Origin: Sphingomonas sp. So64.6b
GTDB lineage: Bacteria; Pseudomonadota; Alphaproteobacteria; Sphingomonadales; Sphingomonadaceae
Reading direction: 5' to 3'
DNA length: 64,000 nucleotides
Assembly (NCBI RefSeq): GCF_014171475.1
Contig: NZ_CP048817.1
Span: 806,001-870,000, forward strand
In this document: in pieces, positions 23,995 to 33,843 of the stretch
Layout: each line of letters opens with the position of its first letter
How positions within the stretch are numbered: the stretch's first letter is position 1
Program-made: the position numbers and the translations under genes
Notes under the pieces: model-generated
Seen by the model: the letters and a program-made list of their open reading frames with translations, nothing else
The model's database searches: none
What the model was told of the DNA's origin: nothing

Positions 23995-26400
23995 GTGTCC
24001 AAGGTCATTTTCGCGCGCAAGTCATTGTTCCTCGGTGCTGCGGTCGGTGCGTTGCTCTGCGCGGGCGTCGCGTCGGCGCAGGATGCGCCCGTCGCCGCCG
24101 CACCGGAAGCAGCGTCGGGCGATGGTCTCCAGGACATCGTGGTCACCGCCGAGCGTCGCTCGGAAAACCTCCAAAAGGTGCCGCTCTCGGTTGCAGTCGT
24201 CGGCGGCGAGGAATTGCGCAATTTCCAAACGGGTGGTGAGGACATCCTGTCGCTCGCCGGGCGCGTTCCCGGCCTGTATGCCGAAACCACCACCGGCCGT
24301 ATTTTCCCACGCTTCTACATTCGCGGTCTCGGCAATATCGATTTCTACCTCGGCGCGTCGCAGCCGGTGTCGATCATTCAGGACGATGTCGTGCTCGAGC
24401 ATGTCGTGCTGAAGTCGAACCCGGTGTTCGACGTCAATCAGGTCGAAGTGCTGCGCGGTCCGCAAGGGTCGCTGTTCGGCCGCAATACCACGGCGGGTAT
24501 CATCAAGTTCGATACGATCCGCCCATCGAATGAATTCTCCGCCCGGGCTTCGGCATCGTATGGCAGCTACAACACTGTGACTTTCGACGGCGGCATCGGT
24601 GGCCCGATTGCCGGTGACGTGCTCTCGCTGCGCATCTCGGCGCTATACCAGCATCGCGATGACTGGGTCGACAACACCTATGTCGCTCCAGCGACCTTCC
24701 CAAGCACTGACGGCACCGTATCGCCGAAGAAGAACGCGATGGGTGGCTTCAACGAAAAGGACATTCGTGTCCAGTTGCTCTACACGCCGGACAGCGACTT
24801 CTCGCTGCTGCTCTCGGCGCATAAGCGCGATTATGACGGCACCTCGACCATCTTCCACCGTGGCGCGCTGAAGAAGGGTTCGAACGACATCTCGGCCGAA
24901 CCGCGCGACCGCATCGCGCTCGACGAAGCGCAGAACAATCCGCAGGCCTACAAGACCTCGGGCGGACAGCTGAAGATGAACTATGACTTCGGTCCGGTCG
25001 CGCTCACGTCGATCACCGCGGTCGAAGGCGCGCTTGGTTATAGCCGTGGTGATACCGACGGCGGTGCTGGCGTAAACTTTCCGTTCAGCGTGGCTCCCGC
25101 GGTGCCCGCACCCAACGGCTTCGGGCAGAGCCAGGGCAATCTGCGCGGGCTCACTCAGTTCACGCAGGAACTGCGTCTCGCCAGCGACGGCGACGGCCCG
25201 TTCAAATGGCAGATCGGCGGCATGTATTTCGATCAGCGCGACGTAACCGAATTCTATCAGCGCACCTACTTTCTGCTGCCGAATCAACCGACTTATAACC
25301 CGAACAATTTCGTCCGGCTGCACGATGTAAACACGTCATGGGCGATATTCGGCCAGGCGAGTTATCAGGTGACTCCGGCGCTCACCATCACCGCTGGCGG
25401 CCGCATCACCGAAGACAAGAAGCAGACGCGGCTGGTGCGCAGCGTTTTAAATGCGACCGGCAAGACCGACATGTTCCCGGTAACCGCGCCGCGCTTCGTC
25501 GAATTGAAGGACACTCAGCCAAGCTGGGATATCTCGGCTCTGTATGAGGTCAGCCCGGACTTCAGCATCTACGCCCGCGTCGCTCGCGGTTTCCGTGGTC
25601 CGACCATTCAAGGCCGTTCGGCGGTGTTCAATTCGGCCTTCACGACCGCCCAGTCGGAGACGATCGTTTCGTGGGAAGGCGGCTTTAAGAGCAAGCTGTT
25701 CAACGATACGCTGCGCTTCAATGCCAGTGCGTTCTACTATACCGTCAACGACATTCAGCTGAACGGCAACGATTCCAACGGTAACGGGGTCCTGTTCAAT
25801 GCGGACAAGGCCAAGGCTTATGGAATGGAGGCCGATCTCGACTTGCGTCCGATCCGTAACCTCACCCTGACGGCGGGTCTCAGCTTGCTGCACAGCGAGA
25901 TCAAGGACAAGCGCGTCTTTGCTCAGGCTTGCAGTCTGAACGGTGTGCTTGTCTGCACCGTCCAGGATCCGATCGTTTCGCGTAACCCGGCAGACGGGAA
26001 GACCACGCCGGGCATTACTTACTACGGTCCGAACACCACATACTTCGCGCAGATCGACGGCAATCCGCTGCCCAACGCGCCGAAATATACCGTCGATTTC
26101 ACCGGCCGCTACGACCTGCCGATCAGCGACAGCGGCAAGGTGTTCATCGCGACCGACTGGAATTTGCAGGGCTACACCAACCTGGTCCTGTACAAGACCA
26201 AGGAATTCTACGCGAACGGCAACTTCGAAGGCGGCGTGAAGGTGGGATACACCGGCGGCAATGGCGACTGGGAAATCGCGCTGTTCGGCCGCAACATCAC
26301 CAATGAGAAGAACCTCAAGGGCGTGATCGAGAATTACATGGCGGCGGTGTTTAACGAACCCCGCGTCGTCGGCATCTCGTTCAGCGGCAAGCTGCACTAA
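23995..26400 (+). CDS. TonB-dependent outer-membrane receptor
   Basis: 801 residues starting at GTG 23995 (ribosome site AGGGG). A signal peptide (FLGAAVGALLCAGVASAQ) is followed by a TonB-box-like DIVVTAERR and the plug domain (VPLSVAVVGGEELRNF, RFYIRGLG, VEVLRGPQGSLFGRNTTAG), then a 22-strand barrel pattern with alternating residues. It belongs to the large sphingomonad class of IroN/FecA-like receptors; ligand unknown. The last residues are SFSGKLH rather than ending in Phe. No transporter or hydrolase gene is adjacent that would name the substrate. Confidence 0.93.
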   Translation: MSKVIFARKSLFLGAAVGALLCAGVASAQDAPVAAAPEAASGDGLQDIVVTAERRSENLQKVPLSVAVVGGEELRNFQTGGEDILSLAGRVPGLYAETTTGRIFPRFYIRGLGNIDFYLGASQPVSIIQDDVVLEHVVLKSNPVFDVNQVEVLRGPQGSLFGRNTTAGIIKFDTIRPSNEFSARASASYGSYNTVTFDGGIGGPIAGDVLSLRISALYQHRDDWVDNTYVAPATFPSTDGTVSPKKNAMGGFNEKDIRVQLLYTPDSDFSLLLSAHKRDYDGTSTIFHRGALKKGSNDISAEPRDRIALDEAQNNPQAYKTSGGQLKMNYDFGPVALTSITAVEGALGYSRGDTDGGAGVNFPFSVAPAVPAPNGFGQSQGNLRGLTQFTQELRLASDGDGPFKWQIGGMYFDQRDVTEFYQRTYFLLPNQPTYNPNNFVRLHDVNTSWAIFGQASYQVTPALTITAGGRITEDKKQTRLVRSVLNATGKTDMFPVTAPRFVELKDTQPSWDISALYEVSPDFSIYARVARGFRGPTIQGRSAVFNSAFTTAQSETIVSWEGGFKSKLFNDTLRFNASAFYYTVNDIQLNGNDSNGNGVLFNADKAKAYGMEADLDLRPIRNLTLTAGLSLLHSEIKDKRVFAQACSLNGVLVCTVQDPIVSRNPADGKTTPGITYYGPNTTYFAQIDGNPLPNAPKYTVDFTGRYDLPISDSGKVFIATDWNLQGYTNLVLYKTKEFYANGNFEGGVKVGYTGGNGDWEIALFGRNITNEKNLKGVIENYMAAVFNEPRVVGISFSGKLH

Positions 26401-26430
26401 GGCCCGACCGACCTTTCGTTTACCGGTCCG

Positions 26431-26469
26431 AAAGGCCCGCGATGCCAATCCGGCGTGGCGGGCCTTTTT
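26431..26469 (+). terminator. Intrinsic terminator of the TonB receptor gene
   Basis: AAAGGCCCGC pairs with GCGGGCCTTT around 17 bases and continues into TTTTTC. Confidence 0.8.
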
Positions 26470-26561
26470 CGTGCTCGGGACAGCGTCGGAAAGTTTCGTT
26501 CGCGTCACGATCGATCGATGTTATCGTGCCCCTGCGGAAATGCGGTGATCGGGAGTTGCTG

Positions 26562-26933
26562 ATGAGCATCAATCTGAACTTCATAAATCGGTCGAGCGAC
26601 ACCAACAATTCGTCGGTGGTCATCTTCGGCCAGGTCGTGACGACCAATCTCGACGAGCCGGGCGCCGCGCTGAAGGTGATCGACCTTCGTGACGTTGGTG
26701 ACGGTCACGCCTTCACGATCCCGGCGGAAAGTGATGATAGTCCACTCGATCTGATCTGGGTCGGCGCCGCCATGGCCTCGGACGAGGCCTGCTCGCCGAC
26801 CGGCGATATCACCGTGGAGGAGGCAACGCCCTTGTCGCTCACCGGCGTGACCAGCGCCAGCATCGTCATGACCGGTGGTGACGGTGCGCCGCTGGAGTTT
26901 GCTCTGGCGGACGTGGTGACGGCTGGAAGCTAG
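26562..26933 (+). CDS. Hypothetical protein (INLNFINRS-type)
   Basis: 123 residues from ATG 26562 (ribosome site GGGAG). It begins MSINLNFINRSSDTNNSSVV, a start shared by small proteins of unknown function in several Gram-negative bacteria. The rest is predicted mostly beta, acidic, with one cysteine and no signal peptide or membrane span. A longer frame start at 26442 overlaps the terminator and is rejected. No functional hint from the neighbours: it stands between the receptor and the convergent MBOAT gene. Confidence 0.6.
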   Translation: MSINLNFINRSSDTNNSSVVIFGQVVTTNLDEPGAALKVIDLRDVGDGHAFTIPAESDDSPLDLIWVGAAMASDEACSPTGDITVEEATPLSLTGVTSASIVMTGGDGAPLEFALADVVTAGS

Positions 26934-27071
26934 GTGTTTGTTGTCGGAATTGGTGGGTAGGATCTCGGCGAGATCGACGTGGATTCCTGCGTTGATGTCC
27001 GCCTTTGATCGAGGCAGAGCACATACCGCCGGAGGTCGATCCGCGCGGGTCCTGAACCGCTGAACGGCGGT

Positions 27072-28556
27072 TCAGAACTGGAAGTAGATAAAGGCGCTCT
27101 TGACCTCGAGCATCACGAACACAATCGCGATCGCCACGGTCAGATAGGCGGTCTTCGCGACGACCAGCGGCGTACCGTTGGCGGCGAAGCGTGGCACGAT
27201 GCGGTCGCGGACAAACCAGACGATGAACATCGACACCGTGAGTGCCGCCGCCATCATATAGCTGTTCGGGGCGAGCCCGAAGGCGTGATATTGGCGCGGA
27301 TCGAGCATCTTGCCCCACAAGGTGAAAGTATCGTGCAGACTGACCGCGCGGAACGGGATCCATGCTGCCATCATCAGGGGCAAAGTGATCGCGACGCCGA
27401 TCAGCGCACCGATCACGCCACCGGGCATGCGGATGCGCGGCGAGATGACGCGCTGCGCCCAGACCATTGCCGCGTGGTAGACGCCCCACAGGACGAAGGT
27501 CCAGTTGGCGCCGTGCCACAGGCCCATGATCGCCCAGGTGGAGAAGAGCGCGCGGGTGCGCTTGCCCTCGGTTACCTTGGCGGCGCCCGGTACATTCTCC
27601 GAGCTCTCGGCCAGCGTGTCCCAGGCGCCATGCCCGGGCTCGCGGTAGCGGCCCATCAGCGGGATATAGACATAATCGCGGATCCAGGTGGACAGCGAGA
27701 TATGCCAGCGCTTCCAGAATTCGCGCGGCGAGGTAGCGACATAGGGGAAGTTGAAATTCTCCGGCACATAGATGTTCATGATCATCGCCGAGCCGATCGC
27801 GATCGACGAATAGCCGGCGAAATCGAAATAGATCTGGAAACCGAACAGAAAGGCGAGCGTCCAGGCGTCGAACGCGCTCATTTGCGCGATATTGCCGCCA
27901 AAACCCTGGTCGACGAACCCGGCGATCGTGTCGGCCAGCACGACCTTGAGGAACAGGCCGGCGATGATGCGTTCGATGCCGCGGCGGACCTGCTGGCCAT
28001 CGAATGGGGCAGGGTCCTTCAACTGCGGGATCAGAATGTCCGGGCGCATGATCGGCCCAGCGACCAGATGCGGATAGAAGGTCACGAAGGTCAGGTAGCG
28101 CAGCATGTTGCGCTCCGGCGGCAGATCGCGGCGGTAAACGTCGATCGTGTAGCTCAGCGTCTGGAAGATATAGAAGCTGATGCCGAGCGGCAGGATGATG
28201 TTGATCGTGGTGAAGCTGGGATGGAAGCCCAGCACTTCGGCGAGCGAGAAGACGCTGTTGCGGAAGAAGATGAAATATTTGAAGAATCCGAGAATTCCGA
28301 GATTCACCACAAGGCTGACCTGCATCAGCCGCTTGCGCTTGATCGGATCCTCCTGCCGGTCGATCAGCAGCGCGAGATAATAATCCATCACCGCACTGCC
28401 GAGCATCAGCGGCACGAATTCGATTCGCCAGAAACCATAAAAGGTCGTGCTGCCGAGCAGCAGCAGCCAGAGCCGGGCGTTACCCTTTAACTGCCAATAC
28501 AGGATGCAGATGATCGGCAGGAACAGGCCGAGAAAGGTGACTGAATTGAACAGCAT
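27072..28556 (-). CDS. MBOAT family O-acyltransferase (AlgI-like)
   Basis: 494 residues, about ten membrane segments. MBOAT landmarks: SFYIFQTLSYTIDVYR near residue 128, FNFPYVATSPREFWKRWHISLSTWIRDY near 265 and the catalytic-histidine motif GLWHGANWTFVLWG near 340. AlgI-type proteins move acetyl groups across the inner membrane for polysaccharide O-acetylation, working with a periplasmic SGNH partner. That partner is the gene directly upstream (three bases apart). It is the last gene of the leftward modification module. Confidence 0.93.
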   Translation of the reverse strand: MLFNSVTFLGLFLPIICILYWQLKGNARLWLLLLGSTTFYGFWRIEFVPLMLGSAVMDYYLALLIDRQEDPIKRKRLMQVSLVVNLGILGFFKYFIFFRNSVFSLAEVLGFHPSFTTINIILPLGISFYIFQTLSYTIDVYRRDLPPERNMLRYLTFVTFYPHLVAGPIMRPDILIPQLKDPAPFDGQQVRRGIERIIAGLFLKVVLADTIAGFVDQGFGGNIAQMSAFDAWTLAFLFGFQIYFDFAGYSSIAIGSAMIMNIYVPENFNFPYVATSPREFWKRWHISLSTWIRDYVYIPLMGRYREPGHGAWDTLAESSENVPGAAKVTEGKRTRALFSTWAIMGLWHGANWTFVLWGVYHAAMVWAQRVISPRIRMPGGVIGALIGVAITLPLMMAAWIPFRAVSLHDTFTLWGKMLDPRQYHAFGLAPNSYMMAAALTVSMFIVWFVRDRIVPRFAANGTPLVVAKTAYLTVAIAIVFVMLEVKSAFIYFQF

Positions 28557-28559
28557 CGA

Positions 28560-29624
28560 TCAGTATCCCATCCGGCGCGCGGCCTGGTCGATTCCAGCGG
28601 CGAGGCGTTTGTGGCCGGCGGCGGTGAAGTGCATGAAATCGGCCTCCTTGAAGCCGAACAGCTCGTCGGTGACGGTCGCCCATTCGGGCCCCGGCACGAC
28701 CGGGTCGATATCGACGAACCCCGCGCCGTGGCGTTCGGCGAGCGCCTTCAACTCGGCCTTGAACTTGCGGTACTGCGCCATCGGATAGGGGCCATCGATG
28801 TCCTGGCGATAGGGCGGCACATAGAGCAGCACATCCGCTCCCTGCGCCCGCGCATCGGCGACCATGCCGTCAAGCAGTTCCATGCGGTCGCGATAGACAT
28901 TGGCATCGACCGGCCGCTTGCTGGTCGAATGGATGCCGAGCATCTGGTTGCGCAACGTGTGGACCGCGAAACCAAGCGTGCCGCGTAGCGAAGGCTTGGA
29001 CCGCCAGAGCGGCCAATGCCGGGCCAGGAAGCGCGTTGCTTTACCCTCTACTCTGGTCTGCAGCGATTGGTGGCTTTCGGCCGCCTGAGGCGACGACGCT
29101 TTCAGGCTTTGCTGCATCGAAGGAGCGATGACGGGCCAATAGGGTCGCGATTCGAGGCTGGCGGTAACTTCAGGGCGTTCGGTGAAGTCGCCGATCGTAT
29201 CGCGCACGCCGAGTTCGCGGATATCGTCATAGCATACCGGCAGGATGAGCAGTTTCGGACGGTATGTCGGGGCGACCGCATTCCAAACGATCGCTTCTTC
29301 GGTCAGGTTCGCATTGGGCTGGCTATAGGTGACGAGATATTTGCCGCGCTCGGCCAGCGCACGACGCAGCAGTTCAGGTGCGTTGACGTCGCCCGGTTGA
29401 TAGCGATTGATGCCGGAGAGCTGCGAATTGCCGAACCACAGCACTGTCGGTGGCTTGCCGGCCTTGGTCCAGGTGGCGACACACCTGTTGCTGTCGACCG
29501 CATCGCTGCATTGCGTGATTTGACCGCGCTGCGCGAAGCCGGCAGTTTCCGCGCCAAAGCCCGCATCCGCCAGTTTGATCAGGATATGGGTGCGGGCATA
29601 TTCGAGTGACCCCAGCGCGAGCAC
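28560..29624 (-). CDS. SGNH/GDSL-like periplasmic protein (AlgJ/AlgX- or DltD-like partner of MBOAT)
   Basis: About 354 residues from GTG 29624. Block I reads VLWFGNSQLSGINRY (Ser nucleophile) and the C-terminus has DFMHFTAAGHKRLAAG (Asp-His), so the SGNH catalytic residues are present. A membrane anchor (PLLIGAVLALGSLEYA) begins just before the GTG. The expected start is ATG 29706, overlapping the upstream stop as ATGA, but from there the frame is wrong until a one-base shift near 29665-29685. Either translation begins at a rare start or the 5' end carries an indel. Likely transfers or positions acyl groups on the polysaccharide. Confidence 0.75.
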   Translation of the reverse strand: MLALGSLEYARTHILIKLADAGFGAETAGFAQRGQITQCSDAVDSNRCVATWTKAGKPPTVLWFGNSQLSGINRYQPGDVNAPELLRRALAERGKYLVTYSQPNANLTEEAIVWNAVAPTYRPKLLILPVCYDDIRELGVRDTIGDFTERPEVTASLESRPYWPVIAPSMQQSLKASSPQAAESHQSLQTRVEGKATRFLARHWPLWRSKPSLRGTLGFAVHTLRNQMLGIHSTSKRPVDANVYRDRMELLDGMVADARAQGADVLLYVPPYRQDIDGPYPMAQYRKFKAELKALAERHGAGFVDIDPVVPGPEWATVTDELFGFKEADFMHFTAAGHKRLAAGIDQAARRMGY

Positions 29625-29702
29625 CGCGCCGATCAGCAGCGGCAGCCAAGCTTTCAGCCTTGCCTTTGGCAGTGCAGGCGGGGGCGGGCGCGATCGGGTC
29701 GG

Positions 29703-30806
29703 TCATAGGGATCTTCCGATGAAATCAGGTCGCGGAGGGGTGGGGGCGGTGATTTGCATCCGCCGCCACGAATAACGTTTTTTCACGCGCAGCATCGGCT
29801 GTTCGAGGAAGCGCCAGGACAATTCGGTCACGATCAGCGAGAGCGCGACCTCGACGGCCACCACCAGCAGGTAATTGGTCAAATTGCCCGGCTGCCGATA
29901 TGCCTCGGCGGCGTGGAAGATCGGATAATGGTAGAGATAGAGGCCATAGGAGCGGCGCCCGAAATAGCGCGCGACCGGGCTGGCAAAGGCGCGGCGCAGC
30001 GGGTCGCCATCGGCCAATCGTGGGACGGTGAAGATCAGCGCGGCGGCGAGCAGCGCGAACAAAGTAAAGGCGGGTGCGACCTCCTGCATGAAATCGCGCT
30101 GCGCGAAGAATAGGGTTGCGACGATTGCCACGAAACAAGCCCAGGCGAGCGGCCGGAGCAGGCGTTGCGGCACGCGCGCGCTCAGCGCTGTCTCGGTGAT
30201 CGCCAGCAGGCAACCGAGCATCAGCCCGTCGGTCCGCGCCGGCGTAAAGGTGTAGAGCAGGACCGGTGGATATCCGGCCGCAAGCATGGCGAAGCGGATC
30301 GCGACCGCCGAGACGATGACCAGCGCGGCGATGATCGCCGCCGACTTCGACACACGGTGCGACGCGAGAATGAAGACGATCGGCCAGACGACGTAAAATT
30401 GTTCCTCGATCGCAAGCGACCAAGTGTGGCCAAGGCTGCCGAGCATCTCCGCAGGCAGAAAATTGGCGAAGAACGCCATCACCGCAACCGCGACGGGCAG
30501 GCGGTCGGCAAGCGTTCCCGTCCATAACAGCATCGCCAGGATCAGGCAGGCGAGTAGCGGCGGGATGATGCGAAAGACGCGGCGCAGATAAAATTCGCGC
30601 AGGTCCACGCGACCGGTCGCCGCGCGTTCGAGCATCATCAGGCGCGTGATGAGATAACCCGAGATGACAAAAAAGATGTCGACGCCGAGAAAGCCGCCCT
30701 GCAGCCGGCCATAGCTGGCATGGACAAGCAGGACGAAGCCGACAGACAAAGCGCGCAGGCCGTCAAGCTCGGGGAGATAATCCCGTCTGCCGGCCGCTTC
30801 AGTCAC
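29703..30806 (-). CDS. Acyltransferase 3 family membrane protein (OafA/YrhL-like)
   Basis: 367 residues. The N-terminus YLPELDGLRALSVGFVLLVH contains the family's Leu-Asp-Gly-Leu-Arg motif, followed by GGFLGVDIFFVISGYLITRL and FYLRRVFRIIPPLL, and about ten membrane spans to the end. It lacks the extra SGNH domain of the 672-residue neighbour. Such proteins O-acetylate (or otherwise acylate) LPS O-antigen, capsule or exopolysaccharide. It starts about 90 bases after the methyltransferase gene. Confidence 0.93.
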   Translation of the reverse strand: MTEAAGRRDYLPELDGLRALSVGFVLLVHASYGRLQGGFLGVDIFFVISGYLITRLMMLERAATGRVDLREFYLRRVFRIIPPLLACLILAMLLWTGTLADRLPVAVAVMAFFANFLPAEMLGSLGHTWSLAIEEQFYVVWPIVFILASHRVSKSAAIIAALVIVSAVAIRFAMLAAGYPPVLLYTFTPARTDGLMLGCLLAITETALSARVPQRLLRPLAWACFVAIVATLFFAQRDFMQEVAPAFTLFALLAAALIFTVPRLADGDPLRRAFASPVARYFGRRSYGLYLYHYPIFHAAEAYRQPGNLTNYLLVVAVEVALSLIVTELSWRFLEQPMLRVKKRYSWRRMQITAPTPPRPDFIGRSL

Positions 30807-30894
30807 ACCATGCCCCTCACCGTGCGGCGCCGTGGCGCCGCGATCCGATCCCCGGAAAACTGCCTTGTCAGAAGTTGCACGTCCGGTCGAGGCT

Positions 30895-31728
30895 CTATGA
30901 AGGGCGACGCAGAATGGTGACCGACGCGGCCGACAGCTTCCGGGTCAGCGCGCTCGGCAACATGGCGGTAACGCCTTCCACCGCCCCAATCAGTGCGCCA
31001 GGGAGGATGCGGTGCAGTCGTGCCGTCTTGGCATGGCCGGCAGAAAGCGGGTTGGTGAACATCTCGTGTCGAACCAGCTCCAGGCCGGCGCGTTTGCTTA
31101 GCGTGGCGATCTCGTCCTGATGCAGCAGGAAGATATGCCCGTCGGAATCGGGCTTGAACTGCTGATCCTCATAGATCGAAGCATCGGGGCAGTCGGAGAA
31201 GCGCGGCAACCGGTTGAGGAAATAACCGCCATTGGGGGTCGAGATGATCAGATGCCCGCCGGGTTTTACCACTGTCGCGAGTTGCGCGAGAAACTGGTCG
31301 GGATGGGCGACATGCTCGACCACTTCGAGTGCGAGCGCGACATCGAAAGCGCCGGCGAACCGGTCGCCGAGTTCAAAGATGTTGCCGGGCACGAACTCGA
31401 TCCGTTCGGCCAGCGGCGATTTGAGCTTCACATAATCGACCAAGTCGGCGCGCGGGTCGTTCCCAGTGATGTGATAGCCCATTGCCGCGGCGGCAAGCGT
31501 GTAATTGCCCTGCGCGGCTGCCAAATCGAGCAGCTTCGCGCCCGGGCTGGCGACGCTGCGCAGCGCGTCGAGTACGCGGCGGCGGCGCTGGTCGTACATC
31601 TTCGCATAGCCGCGATCGGATGTGCCGCGCCAAATTTCGACATCGTCATGATGGTGCGAGATTCGCCAGCTTTCCGGCCAGCGGGCACGAGCCTCGATCC
31701 GAGATGTTTCGAGCGCGAATGACGGCAT
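30895..31728 (-). CDS. Class I SAM-dependent methyltransferase
   Basis: 277 residues from ATG 31728. The Rossmann motifs are clear: AKLLDLAAAQGNYTLAAAAMG (motif I, with A in place of the usual first glycines), ITGNDPRADLVDY (acidic loop), ALALEVVEHVAHPDQFL and GGHLIISTPNGGYFLNR. The latter motifs are typical of UbiG-like or sugar methyltransferases. It lies in the polysaccharide modification module, so O- or C-methylation of a sugar is plausible. An earlier frame start at 31767 is possible but less protein-like. Confidence 0.88.
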   Translation of the reverse strand: MPSFALETSRIEARARWPESWRISHHHDDVEIWRGTSDRGYAKMYDQRRRRVLDALRSVASPGAKLLDLAAAQGNYTLAAAAMGYHITGNDPRADLVDYVKLKSPLAERIEFVPGNIFELGDRFAGAFDVALALEVVEHVAHPDQFLAQLATVVKPGGHLIISTPNGGYFLNRLPRFSDCPDASIYEDQQFKPDSDGHIFLLHQDEIATLSKRAGLELVRHEMFTNPLSAGHAKTARLHRILPGALIGAVEGVTAMLPSALTRKLSAASVTILRRPS

Positions 31729-31814
31729 AGGTATTGCCCTCTGATATGTGCTGCGACGCGGCGGCATGTGCGTGACGAATGATGTTTCGAATTACAAGCG
31801 GAGCCGATGTCCCG

Positions 31815-33833
31815 TCATGGGTCGAGGATGGCGGCATCGAGCGCCGGACGAAGCGGTCCGGCGAGCGTGGCGCTCCCGATCGACGACAGATGATGATCGT
31901 CGGCAAACAGCACGACGCCGTCACGCATCGGCGCACAGCTGCCCGTCGCGCAAAGTAGGGCGCCAGGGTCGAATATGCGGATGCCGGGATTGCGACCGGC
32001 CAGTGCTGAGATGGCGCGGCTGGCATCGTCATGGTCGCGTTCTGCCACGGCGCGGGAGACGGCGCAGCGATCATCGGCGCGCCGTGCAAGGCAGCGTGGA
32101 ACGTGATGCGGGAAGATCGGCGTATCCTCGACCAGCACCAGCCGAATTCCATTCTCTCCGGCGACCCGGCTCAGCCGTGCAAGACCCGCCGCGAAGCCCG
32201 ATCGCACCTCGGCGAGCGGGCCGGGCAGGGTGCCCATAATATCCGCATCCGGCCAACGCGACGACGCGACGATCGCCACGACCCGCCCTGATTGGGCCAG
32301 TAGCCCGACCTCGGCCAGCACCGCATCGCGGAAGCGGGCGCATTCGGCGAGATAGGTCGTACTGGCGACGATACCGACGACCAGTGCTTGCCCGTCGAGC
32401 GGCCGGCATCCACCGCGTGTGCGGGGAAGGACGGCGACATGCGCGGTCTGGCCCCAGCGATCGAGCATCGGAATCAGATGCGCGGCGTGGGAATCGCCGA
32501 CCAGGATGATCATGCGTTTCGCCGTGCGGTCGCCGATCAGACAGGAGTCGACCGGTGCGAGCGTGTCGAAGACGATCCGGTAATTTCCGCATTTGGGTGA
32601 GATGGCTGGGTCGGCCTGTTTCGTCCCGGCCGCGAAGACCGCCTGAAGGCGTGGCGAGCCGGCGAGTTGGTGGTTCGCGATGGTGATCGTGATCCCGGCG
32701 CCCACAGCGCCGATCAGCAGCAGCATGATTCCGGCAACCAGGCTCTTGCCCGTGGTCCGGAACATTGATGGCTGCTGATGACGAACCGGGGTTTCGATCA
32801 GGTGATAACTTGCCGAACTGAGCAGGAAGGAAACAACCACTGCGGCAATCAGCGCAGCGGTGCTCGGCGCGCCCAGCGCATCGCCGCGCACGAACGCGAG
32901 CAGCGGCCAATGCCAGAGATACCAGCCATAAGAGAGCTTGCCGATATAGACGGCGGGCGAGGTCGCCAGGAGGCGTGCGACCGGGTTTGCCGGCGCGATG
33001 GCACCCGCCGCGAGCAGTGCCGCCGCGCCAAGCGTCGGCAGTAAGGCGATCCAGCCTGGAAAGGGCGTGTCATGGTTAAGCGTCCACAGTGCAAGGCCGA
33101 TCAGGATCAGGCCGATCGCCGAAAGGACGGTCGCGCCGTGTTTCCAGCGCGGCCGGTCGCCACGGATTGCCAGCGACAGCATTGCGCCGATGGCGAATTC
33201 CCAGCCGCGAAATGGGGTGAGATAGAAGGCCCAGGTCGGACGCAACTGGGTGCCCACAACGCTGACCGCGAGCGAACTGATGAACACCGCGCCGAACAAT
33301 ATCCACAGCGCGCGACGTCGCGCGAGACCGGCGCGCGCCGCAATCCAGCCGGTCAGCGGGATCAACAGCGGCCAGACGATATAGAATTGCTCTTCCACCG
33401 CGAGTGTCCAGGTGTGGAGCAACGGATAGGTTTCGGCCGCGGCGGCGAAATAGCCCGACGGCTGAAGCGTGAAAAAGATGTTCGAGGCGAAAAACAGTGC
33501 AGCAAGCGCCGACTGGGCGAGCGATTGCAGTTCACCGGCCGGCGGCACCAGCCACAGGCCCAGTCCGAGGGTGGTCGCGATCACCGCGAGCAGGGCGGGA
33601 AGCAGTCGGCGCACGCGGCGGGCGTAAAATTCGGCGAGGTTGATCCGTCCGGTCCGCTCATGCTCGCGGACCAGGATGCCTGTGATCAGGAAACCCGAAA
33701 TGACGAAGAAAATGTCGACGCCAACGAACCCGCCTGGCACCAGCGCAGGAAAGGCATGGTAGGCGACGACCGAGCCGACCGCGATCGTCCGTAGCCCGTC
33801 GATATCGGGGCGATAGGCAATTGTTGCGCTCAT
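31815..33833 (-). CDS. Acyltransferase 3 with C-terminal SGNH domain (OafA-type)
   Basis: 672 residues. Acyltransferase-3 domain at about 1-380 (YRPDIDGLRTIAVGSVVAYH, GGFVGVDIFFVISGFLITGI, YARRVRRLLPALLA), linker helix, then a periplasmic SGNH domain: block I ILVGDSHAAHLIPML, and the C-terminal DDHHLSSIGS with Asp and His. Fused proteins of this type O-acetylate O-antigen sugars, the membrane part handing the acyl group to the SGNH part. It starts eleven bases after the carbamoyltransferase stop. Confidence 0.94.
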   Translation of the reverse strand: MSATIAYRPDIDGLRTIAVGSVVAYHAFPALVPGGFVGVDIFFVISGFLITGILVREHERTGRINLAEFYARRVRRLLPALLAVIATTLGLGLWLVPPAGELQSLAQSALAALFFASNIFFTLQPSGYFAAAAETYPLLHTWTLAVEEQFYIVWPLLIPLTGWIAARAGLARRRALWILFGAVFISSLAVSVVGTQLRPTWAFYLTPFRGWEFAIGAMLSLAIRGDRPRWKHGATVLSAIGLILIGLALWTLNHDTPFPGWIALLPTLGAAALLAAGAIAPANPVARLLATSPAVYIGKLSYGWYLWHWPLLAFVRGDALGAPSTAALIAAVVVSFLLSSASYHLIETPVRHQQPSMFRTTGKSLVAGIMLLLIGAVGAGITITIANHQLAGSPRLQAVFAAGTKQADPAISPKCGNYRIVFDTLAPVDSCLIGDRTAKRMIILVGDSHAAHLIPMLDRWGQTAHVAVLPRTRGGCRPLDGQALVVGIVASTTYLAECARFRDAVLAEVGLLAQSGRVVAIVASSRWPDADIMGTLPGPLAEVRSGFAAGLARLSRVAGENGIRLVLVEDTPIFPHHVPRCLARRADDRCAVSRAVAERDHDDASRAISALAGRNPGIRIFDPGALLCATGSCAPMRDGVVLFADDHHLSSIGSATLAGPLRPALDAAILDP

Positions 33834-33843
33834 CGAACCGAGG

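Noticed and set aside
27285..28490. 401-codon plus-strand frame
   Set aside because: Antisense shadow of the MBOAT gene; rich in Arg, Asp, His and Gln with no domain pattern.
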